Origin: Deinococcales bacterium
GTDB taxonomy: Bacteria > Deinococcota > Deinococci > Deinococcales > JAAFIG01
NCBI GenBank assembly: GCA_013298595.1
Contig: JAAFIG010000013.1
Span: 1 to 64,000, forward strand
DNA: 64,000 nt
Direction: 5' to 3'
Positions 25,031 through 34,201 of the stretch are shown here, piece after piece (positions within the stretch are counted from its first letter, which is position 1; each line of letters opens with the position of its first letter). A program made the position numbers and the translations under genes. The notes below the pieces were generated by a model that searched no databases, was not told the DNA's origin, and was given only the letters and a program-made list of their open reading frames with translations.

Positions 25031-25495
25031 ATGAACGAATTTGTATTGCGGTTAGCCAATCCCGACGATGTTCAAACCATAACCGCTGTAACTCGAGAGG
25101 CGTATGAAAATTATATTCCCTTAATTGGGCGTGAGCCTAAGCCAATGCGAGTTGATTATGCTGTGGCTTTGCAATCCAACATTTTTTGGTTACTCGAACA
25201 AGACCAAGAAGTGGTTGCTTTGCTCGAGTTGCAATTGGAAGTAGATTATCTGCTGATTGTCAATGTCGCAGTCAAGCCCAAGTTTCAAGGTTTAGGACTT
25301 GGCAAACGCTTGATGCTCCATGCCGAACTGCAAGCGCGTCAGCTCGAGCGTCTCGAATTGCGACTTTACACCAATGAGCGCTTTGTAAAGAACATTGCGA
25401 TTTATCAGGGTTTGGGTTACTCGGAAACGCATCGGCAGAAGTTGCCTGAATCAAAGACTGAAATCGTGTTTATGAAAAAATGTTGTCTCCAGTAG
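25031..25495 (+). CDS. GNAT-family N-acetyltransferase
   Basis: A 154-residue single-domain acetyltransferase. LRLANPDDVQTITAVTREAY opens the fold, motif A is VAVKPKFQGLGLGKRLM (acetyl-CoA pyrophosphate loop), and IAIYQGLGYSE is motif B. The acceptor is unknown. The ATG at 25031 has AAAGG upstream; a TTG directly before it is an alternative. It follows the decayed tandem GNAT gene by 51 bases, perhaps once in one transcript. Confidence 0.85.
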   Translation: MNEFVLRLANPDDVQTITAVTREAYENYIPLIGREPKPMRVDYAVALQSNIFWLLEQDQEVVALLELQLEVDYLLIVNVAVKPKFQGLGLGKRLMLHAELQARQLERLELRLYTNERFVKNIAIYQGLGYSETHRQKLPESKTEIVFMKKCCLQ

Positions 25496-25513
25496 CAGAT
25501 TAAAACCTCGAGA

Positions 25514-26182
25514 TTATTTTTTACTTGGTACAAAACTATTGAGCATAGTTGTGTCTTCGCGGCTTTCTAGCCAAGTGCCATCAAATCCCAGTGCAACAAT
25601 GCTGCAAATACCAGCTTCACTCGAGCCTTCACTTTTGGCTTCGTTGATTAACGCCGTAATATCTCGTATCAGTTTTTCATACCGTTGCTTGCTCAGCCGT
25701 GCAGTACGAGCATGGAAATGGGCTGGATGCTTCTCGAGACTTTCGTTTTTTTCTTGCTGTGGTGGTGGCGCTGGGTCTTCTCCTGCTTTTGCAAATCCAT
25801 ACAATGTGTAATCAGGGTCGGTGTTATTGCCCAGTGCATCGGAACGAATATAAGCCTCGAGAAATGCGTTAGAAATTAATTGTAAATCCTCGGCTTCTTT
25901 GTGCTCGATTGGTACCAAATTTCGAGCATGACTGAATTCTTTGGCTGCCAGTTGGTAAAATACTTTGCCATTTTCGCGTTTACTCTCGAGCAGAATGCCT
26001 AGGTCAAAAGCTTTTTTGGCATGATGATGCACCAAATTAGCGGCTAAGCCAGACTTTTTGGCAACATCGCTTGGGCTGGTAGGCTCGAGGAAATAATGCA
26101 GAACTGCTGTGTTACGCAGTGCTCGAGCGGTTTCTGGGTTGGTGATGCGGATGCGGTCTTTTTGCATGGGTTTAGTTTGCAT
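25514..26182 (-). CDS. ArsR-like winged-helix regulator
   Basis: A 222-residue protein with an ArsR/HTH_20-type DNA-binding domain near residues 10-75: NPETARALRNTAVLHYFLEP, then SDVAKKSGLAANLVHHHAKKAFDLG. The C-terminal half is helical with a PAPPPQQEKNESLEKHP linker and no metal-site cysteine clusters. Ligand and targets unknown. Start between ATG 26182 and ATG 26167 is uncertain; neither has a ribosome site. Convergent with the GNAT gene. Confidence 0.75.
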   Translation of the reverse strand: MQTKPMQKDRIRITNPETARALRNTAVLHYFLEPTSPSDVAKKSGLAANLVHHHAKKAFDLGILLESKRENGKVFYQLAAKEFSHARNLVPIEHKEAEDLQLISNAFLEAYIRSDALGNNTDPDYTLYGFAKAGEDPAPPPQQEKNESLEKHPAHFHARTARLSKQRYEKLIRDITALINEAKSEGSSEAGICSIVALGFDGTWLESREDTTMLNSFVPSKK

Positions 26183-26277
26183 CACTTGCGTTTCAGTGCG
26201 CTAGAGGCTTGGCTGAAAAAGCGAGGAGCAAGCCAAATTTATCGGTTGATACGGAAAAAGATTTTGTGGAACGCAAT

Positions 26278-26337
26278 GGGGCGAGGCTTCTTGACCATAT
26301 ACACGTACCTGACGGGTATGGTCGCATGCCTCGCCCC
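26278..26337. repeat. large nested palindrome of the GCGAGG family
   Basis: GGGGCGAGGC (26278-26287) pairs with GCCTCGCCCC (26328-26337). Inside, GACCATA (26293-26299) pairs with TATGGTC (26317-26323). The right end reads on into CTACG, the complement of the CGTAG head seen in other copies. Lies between the regulator and the DUF4139-like gene, possibly doubling as terminator of the latter. Confidence 0.65.
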
Positions 26338-26350
26338 TACGATTAATTGT

Positions 26351-27649
26351 TTAGAATTTTTCGGTTGAAAGCAGTGTGAGTGTCAAGGTTTTGCCCACGC
26401 CAATTTCGGACTCGAGGGTAAAAGCACCGGGTACGCGTCTGAATCCTGCCGCACCACTTGCCTCGAGTTTGATGTCATCGTCGAGTGTTTCGACCATGCG
26501 GATGTTGACGGCTCGAGTTTTGGTGTTTTTAATGGTGAAAATGATTTTGGCTCGTTCGATTTTGCTGGTGCGTTGTAGGATTTGGGCACTGCGGTTGATT
26601 TTGATGTCGAAGTCTTTGCCTAAGTTTATTTTAACAATCGTGTCTTTGGCAGTGTTGGCAAGATCGGTTTGTCCAACCAATTGATTGTTTTCTCGCACTG
26701 TCATGATGCCTGCGGGTAAGCCTTGTTGGGCAACAAAGCGGTAAGTGCGAAACAAGGCTGTTTTGAAGTTGCTGCGGGTGTCAAAGTTGTTGTTGTACTC
26801 GAGAATGCGTCTGGTTTCAACACTGGTGCGGATAAATGGCAAACTGAGGTTGCTTTTGGCTTCTAAACGTAATGGTTGTGGGTATTCAAAGCGTTGTAAT
26901 CCACCAACTTCTCCGCTCGAGACAACTCGAGGGCGGTTGGCAATAGGACTGGTAGGGACTGGTGCGTTAAAGGCAATATTGCGATTTTGTGATTGCTGCA
27001 AGGCTTCTTGGTCGTAACGTGGTTGTACATCGCCTGCAAATAATGTGGTTTTGGGGGCTTCGTAGACGATACTACTTTGATTGCTGATTTCTGCCCATGC
27101 AACTAGGCTTGAGGTTTTGCTATCGGTGCTCGAGGAATCCGTGGAATTCAGGGTGTATCTTGTGTTGTTCCATGCAACTGCGGCTGTGGCGTATTGTAAG
27201 GTAGCGTTGGTGTTGCCACCTGTTCGTTGCCATGTGTAGGTTGGTGCGTAGCGAATACCATCTATGTTTGGAAACAGTACTTCGACATTGGGCAATTGAA
27301 TGTACTCGCCATCTATTTTGAATAAAAATAATTCTGCTTTGATAACGGTTGCAACTACAAATGTTTCATGGAACCAAACTTTGACTTCTTTGCCTTCGTA
27401 CATGGTAAGTAAACTGGGTGGTGCGGCTTGCAGACTCAGCGATGTAACACTTGGGTCGGATAACTCGAGGCTACCCGGTATTAAAAATTGGCTCAGGTCG
27501 GCATTGGGTGTCCATTCGTATTTGCTGCCTGAAACTTGGACAGTTTCACGCACTTCAGCAAAGGATGGGTAGATATTAAGTTCTGATGCTCGAGCCGAGA
27601 TCAGTGCACTCGAGAGGATGAGTGTTGCTGTTAACAAGTTTTTTTGCAT
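26351..27649 (-). CDS. secreted DUF4139-like protein
   Basis: A 432-residue exported protein. The signal peptide is MQKNLLTATLILSSALISARA. The body is beta-rich. The C-terminal region is like DUF4139 proteins: FVAQQGLPAGIMTVREN, then RTSKIERAKIIFTIKNTKTR, where the usual text is an aspartate-rich 'valVr.DG' sheet domain. Function unknown; such proteins are found in the periplasm or envelope. ATG at 27649 preferred over a start six codons upstream. Divergent from the TPR gene, 85 bases apart. Confidence 0.7.
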   Translation of the reverse strand: MQKNLLTATLILSSALISARASELNIYPSFAEVRETVQVSGSKYEWTPNADLSQFLIPGSLELSDPSVTSLSLQAAPPSLLTMYEGKEVKVWFHETFVVATVIKAELFLFKIDGEYIQLPNVEVLFPNIDGIRYAPTYTWQRTGGNTNATLQYATAAVAWNNTRYTLNSTDSSSTDSKTSSLVAWAEISNQSSIVYEAPKTTLFAGDVQPRYDQEALQQSQNRNIAFNAPVPTSPIANRPRVVSSGEVGGLQRFEYPQPLRLEAKSNLSLPFIRTSVETRRILEYNNNFDTRSNFKTALFRTYRFVAQQGLPAGIMTVRENNQLVGQTDLANTAKDTIVKINLGKDFDIKINRSAQILQRTSKIERAKIIFTIKNTKTRAVNIRMVETLDDDIKLEASGAAGFRRVPGAFTLESEIGVGKTLTLTLLSTEKF

Positions 27650-27734
27650 AGACGTAAATTGTGGCACGCTTTACTAAACGAACCATGAGGGCGGGGTGTT
27701 TGCCTCGGTGTTGTCTCGAGTAGACTGGGTAGAT

Positions 27735-28997
27735 ATGCTTTCTGTGCGGTTAATGGGTGTGCTCGAGTTTCGGATAGATGATCTGGTGGTTGTTCCATCA
27801 GCCGAGTTTTTGCCGTGGTTGGTGCGTTTAGCTGCTTCGGATGTGCCGCTGAGTTTGGTGCTTCTCGAGCCTAAGATTGGTGTGTTTCCCACGGATTTTC
27901 TTGAGTTTCAACCATTTATTGAATTGTTACCCAATGGTTTTGTGCGTCTCGAGTGCGCTTCGGATGTGCTGGTGTATCGGGCAAGTGAAGATAATTTGCG
28001 TGAATTACATCAACGTAAAGCCGAGTTTGCCCCGAATCTCGAGGTAGCTGCCACGGGATTTATGGATTGGTTGGTGTGCGAGCGTTTCGATTTGCGCTTG
28101 GTTTTTCTTAGGGCATTGTTAAATAATGCTGTTGGACTTGAGGAAACCAATAAACTCGAAGAAGCTCAAAAGAATTTGCACTATGTGGAGCGCGAAGCCC
28201 AAAGTCTCGAGCCACGATTTGCAGGTTTGTTGTATCTCGAGATGGCAAAATTCTATTGGCGGCGCAATCGGGTAGGGGAGACGGTACAGACCATCGAATT
28301 GGCATTGCCGTTACTCGAGCCGTACAAACGCTTAGAAGCCAGTGTCAATTATGCAGCCGCTTTGGTGCGCTTTGGTTGTTTGCAAGCTGCTTTACGTGCC
28401 CTTGAAACGCTACCAACAGGTGAGGCTCGAGGTTGGGCATTGTTGCATCGGGCAAATGCTTTACGGTTTCTAGGGCAACATGCAGAATCTCTCGAGTATG
28501 CGGATGCTGCTTTCGCTTTTTCCAAAGACGACGAAGATGGTTTTCTTGCCATGAGTGCTTTAACCATCACAGGTGAAGTGTTACTCGAGCAAGCTATAAC
28601 CAATAACACCGAACCGAAAGATGCTGCGATAGCCCTTGGCAAAGCCATTGGTATCGCCGAGGTGCTATCCGAAGAAGCCAGCGCGTTAACATTGGCAGTG
28701 TTGGCACACACACACGCCATTTGGGGAGCTAAACAAAAAGCCCTTGAGATGGGTGAACGTGCTTTCAAACGCGCTCGAGCCGCCAAAGATGGCACTGCCA
28801 CGGTTCGGGCATTACTGGCATTGTTTGCGATTACCAAAATTGGTAGTTTTGCCCGCAATGCGTTGGCGGAAGCTAAAGCCATTACCCATAAACCACTCGA
28901 GAAACTGGCTTTAGAAGCTGTGCTAACCAAAGAGAATACACCTGAATTACGAACCGACCTCGAGGCAGTAGAACAACTTTTGCAAAGTTCAAATTAA
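27735..28997 (+). CDS. TPR-repeat protein with SARP-like N-terminus
   Basis: A 420-residue protein. The N-terminal strand MLSVRLMGVLEFRIDD resembles the start of SARP/BTAD-type regulators, but I see no convincing winged-helix motif after it. From about residue 125 to 400 it consists of helical TPR-like pairs (NNAVGLEETNKLEEAQKNL, ALLHRANALRFLGQHAESLE, LAHTHAIWGAKQKALEMGER). It may be a scaffold or a regulator. The ATG at 27735 has TAGACT eight bases upstream. Confidence 0.7.
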   Translation: MLSVRLMGVLEFRIDDLVVVPSAEFLPWLVRLAASDVPLSLVLLEPKIGVFPTDFLEFQPFIELLPNGFVRLECASDVLVYRASEDNLRELHQRKAEFAPNLEVAATGFMDWLVCERFDLRLVFLRALLNNAVGLEETNKLEEAQKNLHYVEREAQSLEPRFAGLLYLEMAKFYWRRNRVGETVQTIELALPLLEPYKRLEASVNYAAALVRFGCLQAALRALETLPTGEARGWALLHRANALRFLGQHAESLEYADAAFAFSKDDEDGFLAMSALTITGEVLLEQAITNNTEPKDAAIALGKAIGIAEVLSEEASALTLAVLAHTHAIWGAKQKALEMGERAFKRARAAKDGTATVRALLALFAITKIGSFARNALAEAKAITHKPLEKLALEAVLTKENTPELRTDLEAVEQLLQSSN

Positions 28998-29015
28998 ATT
29001 GTTGTAAACGCCATC

Positions 29016-29036
29016 GTAGCGGCGAGGTATGCCTCG
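29016..29036. repeat. GTAG-headed GCGAGG palindrome
   Basis: GTAGCGGCGAGG followed by TATG and CCTCG (29023-29036 palindromic). The core is the same as the htpG terminator hairpin at 9962-9977. Confidence 0.6.
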
Positions 29037-29111
29037 TTTGAGGTCATGGTTATGCCAAATTTTCATAATTCAACTGTGATGATTCTCATGGTGAAAAATT
29101 GATTTGGTCGG

Positions 29112-29117
29112 TAATTT
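29112..29117 (+). promoter_or_regulatory. leaderless -10 box TAATTT
   Basis: TAATTT, then GCAACC, then the ATG at 29124. No ribosome site. Confidence 0.45.
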
Positions 29118-29123
29118 GCAACC

Positions 29124-31103
29124 ATGAAAAGAATCTTCGCACTAACTGCCATTATTTTCCTCCTCGGTGCTATTCTTGCCAGTTGCCAAAATTCTGCGGC
29201 TCAAAAAGCAAACACTCGAGACCCGTGGTTACAACCCTTTTCCACATCGAGTATTTGGAACACGCCAATTGGCTCGAGTGCTGAGTATGTGCTAGCTGGG
29301 TATTTTGAAGGTGGTACCGCACACAATGCCGATCCAGAAATTATGTTGAAACTCGCTGCTTCTGATCCACTGCGTCGTGTTTATGGCACAGTCAATTGGA
29401 CTGATCGTTGCTCGAGTAAAACAGCACCTCAGCGCACTCCGAGCAGCGAACTTCTACAAATCCCTTTCCCTGATGATTTTATTTTGGATGATGTTACGCC
29501 GACCAGCACACCAAATAATGTAGCTAGTTTACTGATGCCTGATGGTAAAACAATTATTGCTATCGAACCTTTAGCCCGTTGTCAAAAAGCGGGTGATGTG
29601 TTTGGTTGGGTAAAAAACGATACGGGTAACGAAACATTAACAGGAACAGGGACGTTCGGGGGTCATTGGGGTTCTGGGTTGTCAGGAATTGGTGGCAGTA
29701 TTCGCCACGGCGAATTAACTGGCTCGAGTCCGATCAATCATGTATTAAAAATCAATGTGCCAGGAGATTACTTGCACTTTGATGCCGCTCATCCAGAAAC
29801 CCCTGTCAATGGCGTGGTGCTCGAGGGTAAAGGTTATCGTTTTCCAGCAGACCGCAACGATGCTGGTGCGCCAGGAAATTATAAAGCCAGCGCAAAATTC
29901 AAAGCTGCCAAAATGGGTGCTTTACTCGCTATTCCAGCTTCGGTCAATCTGGCGAGTTTGGGCTTGCAAACCCTAGCAGCTAAAAAACTTGCTCAGACAC
30001 TGCAAAATTATGGTGCGTATATTGTTGATGATGCAGGTGCAAAAGTATCTCGAGCCAGTGGCGGTGAGTACGATTACGCTCAGTTTAGTTTGAGTTTACA
30101 ACGTGAAGCAGAAGGCGAATTCCGCGAGGTTTTTGGTTATAACTTTGCCCAAGATAATAGTGCAACTGGAGCAGGAAAAGTTTGGTTTGAGGATTATGGC
30201 AAGCTGATTAAAGCCCTTGCTATAGTCAATAATAATGCTCCCTCGAGTCTTGGTGGTGGCGGTACACCTCGAGTGAATACAGTTCTACCAGCCTTTGGTG
30301 AAACTGATACTGAAGTACCGACCAATCCACAAAACTTAGTTGTGCTCAAGCGAACTGTCTCGAGTGTCCAACTTGGTTGGACAGCTTCTACGGATAACAA
30401 TCGCATCATGCGGTACGACGTTTTCAACAAGAATCAACTACTTGGCTCGAGCTATGGTGCGAATACAATTACCGTAAAGCAATTACCAATCAACTCGCCT
30501 TTGCAATTGCAAATTCAAGCGGTGGACACAGGCTTGAATACATCGCAGCGCAGTTCTGTTTTAGCCACTGCAACTCGAGATGGTTATGTACAAGATTTTT
30601 CGCAAAATGCCACTGGTTGGAATTTAGGCAGCAACATCAGTCTCGAGTATGGCGCGTTAAAAATGAATGGGTTTGCTGAAAATCCGTTGACTAGTATTTA
30701 CTCAGGAAAAACTTGGGGTAACAATTATCAATGGCGTTTCTCGGTGCGTTCAGATTCTCAAGATGATAACGGCAAATTTCGGGCTTTATTTCATTACACA
30801 GATGCCAACAACACTTACATCCTCGAGATTGGCGGTGGGGCTGTAAACACAGTGCAACTGAAAAAACGAGTGGCTGGTGTTGAGAGCGTGCTAGCAACTT
30901 TGAATGGACACTTTGATATCAACAAATCCGATGCCGATATTGTTCTCGAGGTTAATAATGGCAAAATCAGTGTACGTGGCAACGAAAATACGCTGCTATT
31001 TGTCGATATTGCCGATGCCACTTTTACTCGAGGCAACATTGGTTTTCAGCAAATTGGTACTCAAGCGTTTATAGATAACATCGAATTGACCATCATGGAA
31101 TAA
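29124..31103 (+). CDS. large multi-domain surface lipoprotein
   Basis: A 659-residue protein. The lipobox is LGAILASC near residues 14-21, so it should be lipid-anchored after export. The N-terminal domain (about 30-390) has SIWNTPIGSSAEYV, GGHWGSGLSGIGGSIRHGEL and KMGALLAIPASV, resembling secreted carbohydrate-active or surface proteins of uncharacterised type. It is followed by a fibronectin type III domain (about 400-480; PTNPQNLVVLKRTVSSVQLGW) and a C-terminal lectin-like beta-sandwich (about 485-655; TYILEIGGGAVNTVQLKK). Possibly polysaccharide binding or degrading; no catalytic site is certain. Confidence 0.75.
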   Translation: MKRIFALTAIIFLLGAILASCQNSAAQKANTRDPWLQPFSTSSIWNTPIGSSAEYVLAGYFEGGTAHNADPEIMLKLAASDPLRRVYGTVNWTDRCSSKTAPQRTPSSELLQIPFPDDFILDDVTPTSTPNNVASLLMPDGKTIIAIEPLARCQKAGDVFGWVKNDTGNETLTGTGTFGGHWGSGLSGIGGSIRHGELTGSSPINHVLKINVPGDYLHFDAAHPETPVNGVVLEGKGYRFPADRNDAGAPGNYKASAKFKAAKMGALLAIPASVNLASLGLQTLAAKKLAQTLQNYGAYIVDDAGAKVSRASGGEYDYAQFSLSLQREAEGEFREVFGYNFAQDNSATGAGKVWFEDYGKLIKALAIVNNNAPSSLGGGGTPRVNTVLPAFGETDTEVPTNPQNLVVLKRTVSSVQLGWTASTDNNRIMRYDVFNKNQLLGSSYGANTITVKQLPINSPLQLQIQAVDTGLNTSQRSSVLATATRDGYVQDFSQNATGWNLGSNISLEYGALKMNGFAENPLTSIYSGKTWGNNYQWRFSVRSDSQDDNGKFRALFHYTDANNTYILEIGGGAVNTVQLKKRVAGVESVLATLNGHFDINKSDADIVLEVNNGKISVRGNENTLLFVDIADATFTRGNIGFQQIGTQAFIDNIELTIME

Positions 31104-31122
31104 TGCCCCAAGCAAAATACGG

Positions 31123-31128
31123 TAACGT
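31123..31128 (+). promoter_or_regulatory. leaderless -10 box TAACGT
   Basis: TAACGT, then GCCGAT, then the ATG at 31135. Confidence 0.4.
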
Positions 31129-31134
31129 GCCGAT

Positions 31135-31785
31135 ATGAAACGATTCGACTACTCTTTTGGCGATATCCGCGTGATTCAAATGGTGACAGGGCAAATTCAA
31201 GAAAACGCATACCTTGTCATTCACAAAAATGGTGATTCAGTGCTTGTAGACCCAGGCGATAATGCTGACGAAATACTTGAGGAACTGTACAAAGAAGACG
31301 CTCGAGTTTTAGCCATACTCTTAACTCACGCGCACTTTGACCATATTGGTGCAGTGCAGCACACTCGAGAAATCCTTGAATGCAAAGTGTACTTGCACGA
31401 AGATGCTTGGACTTCTTACTCGAGAGCGCATATTGCTCCAACTCGGTATAATTTGCCATTTCAACAACCAGAAGCACCAGATGAAAAACTCGAGGTTGGC
31501 AATATTCAATTTGGGGCACTTGAGTTCACCACACTTTTTACCCCTGGTCATGCGCCAGGGCATCTGGCAATCTATTCAAGCGCAGGTTTTGTGCTTTCGG
31601 GCGATGCGCTTTTTGCAGGCAGCGTAGGCAGAACCGATATTCCAGGTGGGGATACAGAATTGCTACTCGAGCGGATTCAAACGCAGTTATACACACTGCC
31701 AGACAACACAGTGGTCTTATCAGGGCACGGGCGAGACACCACAATAGGCTTCGAGAAAGCCAGCAACCCATTCACAAATCGTTAA
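31135..31785 (+). CDS. metallo-beta-lactamase-fold hydrolase (glyoxalase II-like)
   Basis: A 216-residue hydrolase. The zinc-binding HxHxDH motif is in LTHAHFDHIGA (about 63-73). Further ligands are in FTPGHAPGHLAIY, SGDALF and LSGHGRDTTIGFEKASNPF. The ending matches the YcbL/glyoxalase II-like subgroup that hydrolyses thioesters of glutathione or related thiols. A true glyoxalase II role is not established. Probably a monocistronic leaderless gene. Confidence 0.9.
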   Translation: MKRFDYSFGDIRVIQMVTGQIQENAYLVIHKNGDSVLVDPGDNADEILEELYKEDARVLAILLTHAHFDHIGAVQHTREILECKVYLHEDAWTSYSRAHIAPTRYNLPFQQPEAPDEKLEVGNIQFGALEFTTLFTPGHAPGHLAIYSSAGFVLSGDALFAGSVGRTDIPGGDTELLLERIQTQLYTLPDNTVVLSGHGRDTTIGFEKASNPFTNR

Positions 31786-31850
31786 GATCAAATAAAGTCC
31801 TGCCTCACGGACTCGAGGCAACGCTTCACACAACTCATGGCTTTCGGCGC

Positions 31851-31856
31851 GATATT
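31851..31856 (+). promoter_or_regulatory. leaderless -10 box GATATT
   Basis: GATATT seven bases before the ATG at 31864, the chosen start of the LptC-like gene. Confidence 0.35.
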
Positions 31857-31863
31857 CGTATAT

Positions 31864-32439
31864 ATGACACGTGTCGCCCTGATTGCTTTGGCTGCCCTGA
31901 TTATTTTTGGGGTGGTTGTATCTGTTTTACCGGCACCAAAATCAGAAGGATTAGCTGTTGTTACACTCGAGGGCGTGAAACTCGAATTGTACCCAGCCGC
32001 TGACCCCGATGCCACTTGGTTTTTTCAGGCTAAAGAAGTGCGTTATAACCCCGAAACTCGAGAAAGTACAATCAACAATTTAGAACGGGGTAAAAGAATT
32101 GTCAAAAATGAACTTGATTCGACCATTCAAACAGAGAGTATTGTGATTGATTCACAAGACAATATTCGTACCCAACAAGCCGAAATTTATGTACTCAAGA
32201 ATTGCATTCGAGTAAAATTGGGTAAAGCAAGTGGTATACAAGTTTTTATAGATCAAAATCAAGGGTATCGTGCACCATATGCAGATGTTCGATCCGCAAA
32301 TTACAAAGGTACAGGCGAACCATTAACGGCTTCATTTGATTTAAAAACAAAATTTGAATTAGGTAATCCCAAAGACGAATTCATCCAAGGCGGCAACGAG
32401 CGCTGTGTCAATGGCAAGCTCATACAGGAGAAGAAATGA
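31864..32439 (+). CDS. LptC-like single-pass envelope protein
   Basis: A 191-residue protein. The N-terminal anchor is MTRVALIALAALIIFGVVV. A beta-rich body follows, with GVKLELYPAADPDATWFFQAKEVRY and TINNLERGKRI, reminiscent of the LptC/LptA jellyroll. Its stop overlaps the next gene (ATGA at 32436), and that gene overlaps the third in the same way, giving a tight three-gene operon. It may bridge lipid or lipopolysaccharide-like transport from the inner membrane. Assignment rests on fold-like pattern plus neighbours. Confidence 0.65.
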   Translation: MTRVALIALAALIIFGVVVSVLPAPKSEGLAVVTLEGVKLELYPAADPDATWFFQAKEVRYNPETRESTINNLERGKRIVKNELDSTIQTESIVIDSQDNIRTQQAEIYVLKNCIRVKLGKASGIQVFIDQNQGYRAPYADVRSANYKGTGEPLTASFDLKTKFELGNPKDEFIQGGNERCVNGKLIQEKK

Positions 32440-33332
32440 AACAGCAAATTCTAATTGCAACAACCATTTTGCTAACCGTAGCAATCGCAGCAGGTTCTCG
32501 AGTTATTACAATGACAGCTCAAAAGCGCACGGGTAGCCCACAATCTGTATCTGTAGAATACACAGGTAATGTACAAGGAAAAGTGCAGAATTTATCAATT
32601 AGTGCGCCAAAAGCAGTATTAGCTGCACCAACAGGCTCTACAGTTGTGGAAGCAGAAGGAAAGCGAACCGCCACTTTTTCAGGAGGTACTGTTGCAAGTA
32701 GAGGACGTTTAAATGCTACTGGTCCAACACTTGAATATAAAGAAGTTTCAGGTTTAGGTGTTTTATCTGGACCAGTACAGATAAAAATTACTCCAGAAGA
32801 TAAAAATTCTGATGAGGTTAGCATTCAAGCGGGTAAAGCGACATTTGATGTTGATACCAATGTTTCAACTTCTGAAGGTAGCATTAAACTGGTTAATGGT
32901 AAGCAAACAGTAACGGCAAATAAAGTCATATACGATGAAGAAAAAGATTTAGGTTGTTTATCAGACTCGAGAACTGTCACTGTTGTTCGTGAACCCAAGA
33001 AAGCTGGCGACCCGCGTATTGTGATTACAGCAAAAGACCTGCGAGTTAATACCGAAACAAACATTGTGGTTGCCCTTGGCGGGGTGAGGCTTGAGGCTGG
33101 CGATAATATTACAACTGGCGAAGCCTTGTATTACGATGATGGCAAAGAAACTGCTTGGGTGGTTGGTGATGTTGCCAAAAAACTCGAGGCAAAAAATGTG
33201 AATAAGAAATCTGGGACAACAATTTCGGGTGGTACAATTGTGAATTACACTCGTAAGAACACAGTAACTGTGCAGGGTTCATTATTTAAGATTCCCCTCG
33301 AGAAATTTGTTTGCCCACCGAGCAATAAATGA
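32436..33332 (+). CDS. LptA/OstA-like periplasmic protein 1
   Basis: A 298-residue exported protein. The signal-like leader is MKQQILIATTILLTVAIAAG. Repeated OstA strands follow: VEAEGKRTATFSGGTVASRG, ASVEG-like TSEGSIKLVNGKQTVTANKV, YDEEKDLGCLSDSRTVTV, and ALGGVRLEAGDNITTGEALYY. OstA/LptA proteins form beta-jellyroll filaments that carry lipopolysaccharide across the periplasm; here the cargo is unknown. ATGA overlaps at both ends. CTCGAG is sparse in this gene (four copies in 0.9 kb). Confidence 0.75.
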   Translation: MKQQILIATTILLTVAIAAGSRVITMTAQKRTGSPQSVSVEYTGNVQGKVQNLSISAPKAVLAAPTGSTVVEAEGKRTATFSGGTVASRGRLNATGPTLEYKEVSGLGVLSGPVQIKITPEDKNSDEVSIQAGKATFDVDTNVSTSEGSIKLVNGKQTVTANKVIYDEEKDLGCLSDSRTVTVVREPKKAGDPRIVITAKDLRVNTETNIVVALGGVRLEAGDNITTGEALYYDDGKETAWVVGDVAKKLEAKNVNKKSGTTISGGTIVNYTRKNTVTVQGSLFKIPLEKFVCPPSNK

Positions 33333-34159
33333 AATTAAAATGGCTTACTATTTGTCTGGCAACACTTTTGAGTGTGAGTTTTAGTGCGCCCGATGTTGAT
33401 GAGCCATTTAACGCAGAGCCATTTACACCAAAGGTGATTTTTGAACGTGGCGAAAACCTCGTCATAGCAAAAAAATACGGACCCGATGAAATCGGTGCAA
33501 TGTTGATTTGTCCACCTGATGAATCTGATCCAAAGCAAATTACAAAATCATATTTTGCAGATGTTGCCCCGTACTTTGTACACGTCTTCATCGATAAAAA
33601 TGTGATTAGAGCACCACTGATTATGGCAACCAAAGAATCTCGAGGTGATGGTCAACTCACGGCAGTCAATGGTACTGGACGCGTCATCAATGCCGAGAAC
33701 TGTGAAATTGATTTGAAACCAGACCCAAAACCAAACACAGTTTTTGTTGAACAAGGCAAAACCAAACTTTCAGGCTCGAGTCTAAAGTACTCTCAGGAAA
33801 CAGGCATTGGTGTGATTGCTGGTCCAATTATCTTTGAACGTCCCCAAGCTGGTGGCAATACGTTGCGTGGCTCGAGTGAAAAAATCACTGTGGATGTGGA
33901 TAAAGAAAAAACTTTTCTCGAGGGCAATGTTAAACTCGAGAGCAAATGCCGTTCAAGTATTGCAGACCGAGTCGAATACGATGACCGCGAGAACTTAGCT
34001 ATTTTGTATGGCAAACCTGCTATTTCTAAGCGTTTAGATGGCTCAGATGAAATTAAAGCAGATAGGCTCGAGTACAACCTCGAAACCAATGATGTGGTTC
34101 TCGAGGGTGCAATCACAGGGGTTTTTGAAGATACAGCTAAGCCATGCAGTGAGAATTGA
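33329..34159 (+). CDS. LptA/OstA-like periplasmic protein 2
   Basis: A 276-residue exported protein. The signal peptide is MKLKWLTICLATLLSVSFSA. A Cys-containing N-terminal region (ICPPDESDPKQITKSYF) is followed by OstA-type strands: TKLSGSSLKYSQETGIGVIAG, EKTFLEGNVKLESKC, ADRVEYDDRENLAILYGK, IKADRLEYNLETNDVVLEG. Paralogue of the preceding gene and translated with it. Two adjacent OstA proteins plus an LptC-like anchor suggest an envelope-lipid bridge in a diderm cell. Confidence 0.75.
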   Translation: MKLKWLTICLATLLSVSFSAPDVDEPFNAEPFTPKVIFERGENLVIAKKYGPDEIGAMLICPPDESDPKQITKSYFADVAPYFVHVFIDKNVIRAPLIMATKESRGDGQLTAVNGTGRVINAENCEIDLKPDPKPNTVFVEQGKTKLSGSSLKYSQETGIGVIAGPIIFERPQAGGNTLRGSSEKITVDVDKEKTFLEGNVKLESKCRSSIADRVEYDDRENLAILYGKPAISKRLDGSDEIKADRLEYNLETNDVVLEGAITGVFEDTAKPCSEN

Positions 34160-34172
34160 TGTTTAGCTTACC

Positions 34173-34201
34173 TTGTTGTTAGAATGCCCGAGTTCCAAAA
34201 T
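34173..34201 (+). promoter_or_regulatory. possible hppA promoter
   Basis: TTGTTG (34173-34178), 17 bases, CAAAAT (34196-34201), 40 bases before the GTG start at 34242. Confidence 0.4.
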
